From the NCBI GenBank assembly GCA_964360635.1, contig CAYHXO010000021.1, forward strand, positions 1-23,304: 23,304 nucleotides of DNA, written 5' to 3'. Positions 23,214-23,304 of the stretch are shown one piece after another. Every line of letters begins with the position of its first letter. The stretch's first letter is position 1. This stretch comes from CALRGE01 sp964360635. GTDB taxonomy: Bacteria; Patescibacteriota; Gracilibacteria; UBA1369; 2-02-FULL-48-14. A program made the translations under genes and the position numbers. Below the pieces are notes generated by a model. The model saw only the letters and a program-made list of their open reading frames with translations. It did not search any database and was not told the origin of the DNA.

Positions 23214-23241
23214 ACAATACAGCAAAATCATTAAAAGTCAA
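23214..23241 (-). promoter_or_regulatory. Promoter of the NAT-like gene, probably leaderless
   Basis: Minus strand TTGACT (23241-23236), a 16-base spacer and TATTGT (23219-23214), ending 9 bases before the ATG at 23204. The remaining bases to the window end (23242-23304) show no gene or motif I can support; they end in a purine-rich run. Confidence 0.5.
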
Positions 23242-23304
23242 GGCACCGTTCCTGAATTCTAGTCCGAATCGCACGTAACAGGAGAAAAAGAAAGAGAAGG
23301 GTAA

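Noticed and set aside
23258..23290. Stretch resembling a tRNA T-arm (CCGAATCGCAC)
   Set aside because: No matching acceptor, D or anticodon arms could be built on either strand.

Overview
The window reads as one compact, AT-rich bacterial chromosome segment of about 23 kb with 20 genes. It has no RNA genes, transposase, CRISPR array or integrase, and no gene-free stretch longer than 300 bases. SLH-domain S-layer proteins, two small Wzy/O-antigen-ligase-like membrane proteins, many proteins without recognisable families, very tight packing and almost no Shine-Dalgarno sequences point to a Candidate Phyla Radiation (Patescibacteria) genome, perhaps near Peregrinibacteria/Gracilibacteria. That placement is inference. 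All 20 stop codons are TAA (15) or TAG (5), with no TGA.

Layout. Positions 1-270 hold the 3' end of pheT, followed by a class A penicillin-binding protein with a C-terminal Ig-like domain (370-2997). On the minus strand follow two secreted SLH proteins (3055-3819 and 3960-5357). The second has a near-consensus promoter and a Rho-independent terminator and is the likely main S-layer-type protein. A C9 tract and a promoter lead into an ABC exporter (5554-7299), which meets a DUF4143-type AAA ATPase tail to tail (7290-8504). A single-pass membrane protein of unknown family (8650-9393) faces a minus-strand two-gene operon: a LysM-like/proline-rich/MORN-like protein (11341-13341), then a PP2C phosphatase with a membrane anchor (9383-11332). 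A 47-residue orphan gene follows, then the operon rdgB - glutaredoxin - O-methyltransferase (13634-15015).

From 15034 there is a Wzy-like membrane protein, four exact-period 11-bp repeats (16250-16293), an unannotated 52-residue membrane peptide gene (16377-16535), queA (16522-17535), a second Wzy-like protein (17555-18592), a 467-residue proline-rich protein (18636-20039), a tandem two-domain D-Ala-D-Ala ligase (20029-22344), and a transglutaminase/NAT-like protein (22437-23204).

How the genes fit together. Envelope functions dominate: peptidoglycan precursor synthesis (Ddl) and polymerisation (PBP), S-layer, glycan polymerisation or ligation, and export. The most unusual material is a possible regulon. 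Three genes (MORN-like protein, 52-residue peptide, 467-residue protein) share a TGn-TATAAT promoter and a similar A-rich leader without a Shine-Dalgarno site. Two of their products share a LysM-like domain followed by a proline-rich linker, and one is co-transcribed with an apparently active PP2C phosphatase. Several other genes look leaderless, with the -10 element ending 7-10 nt before the ATG.
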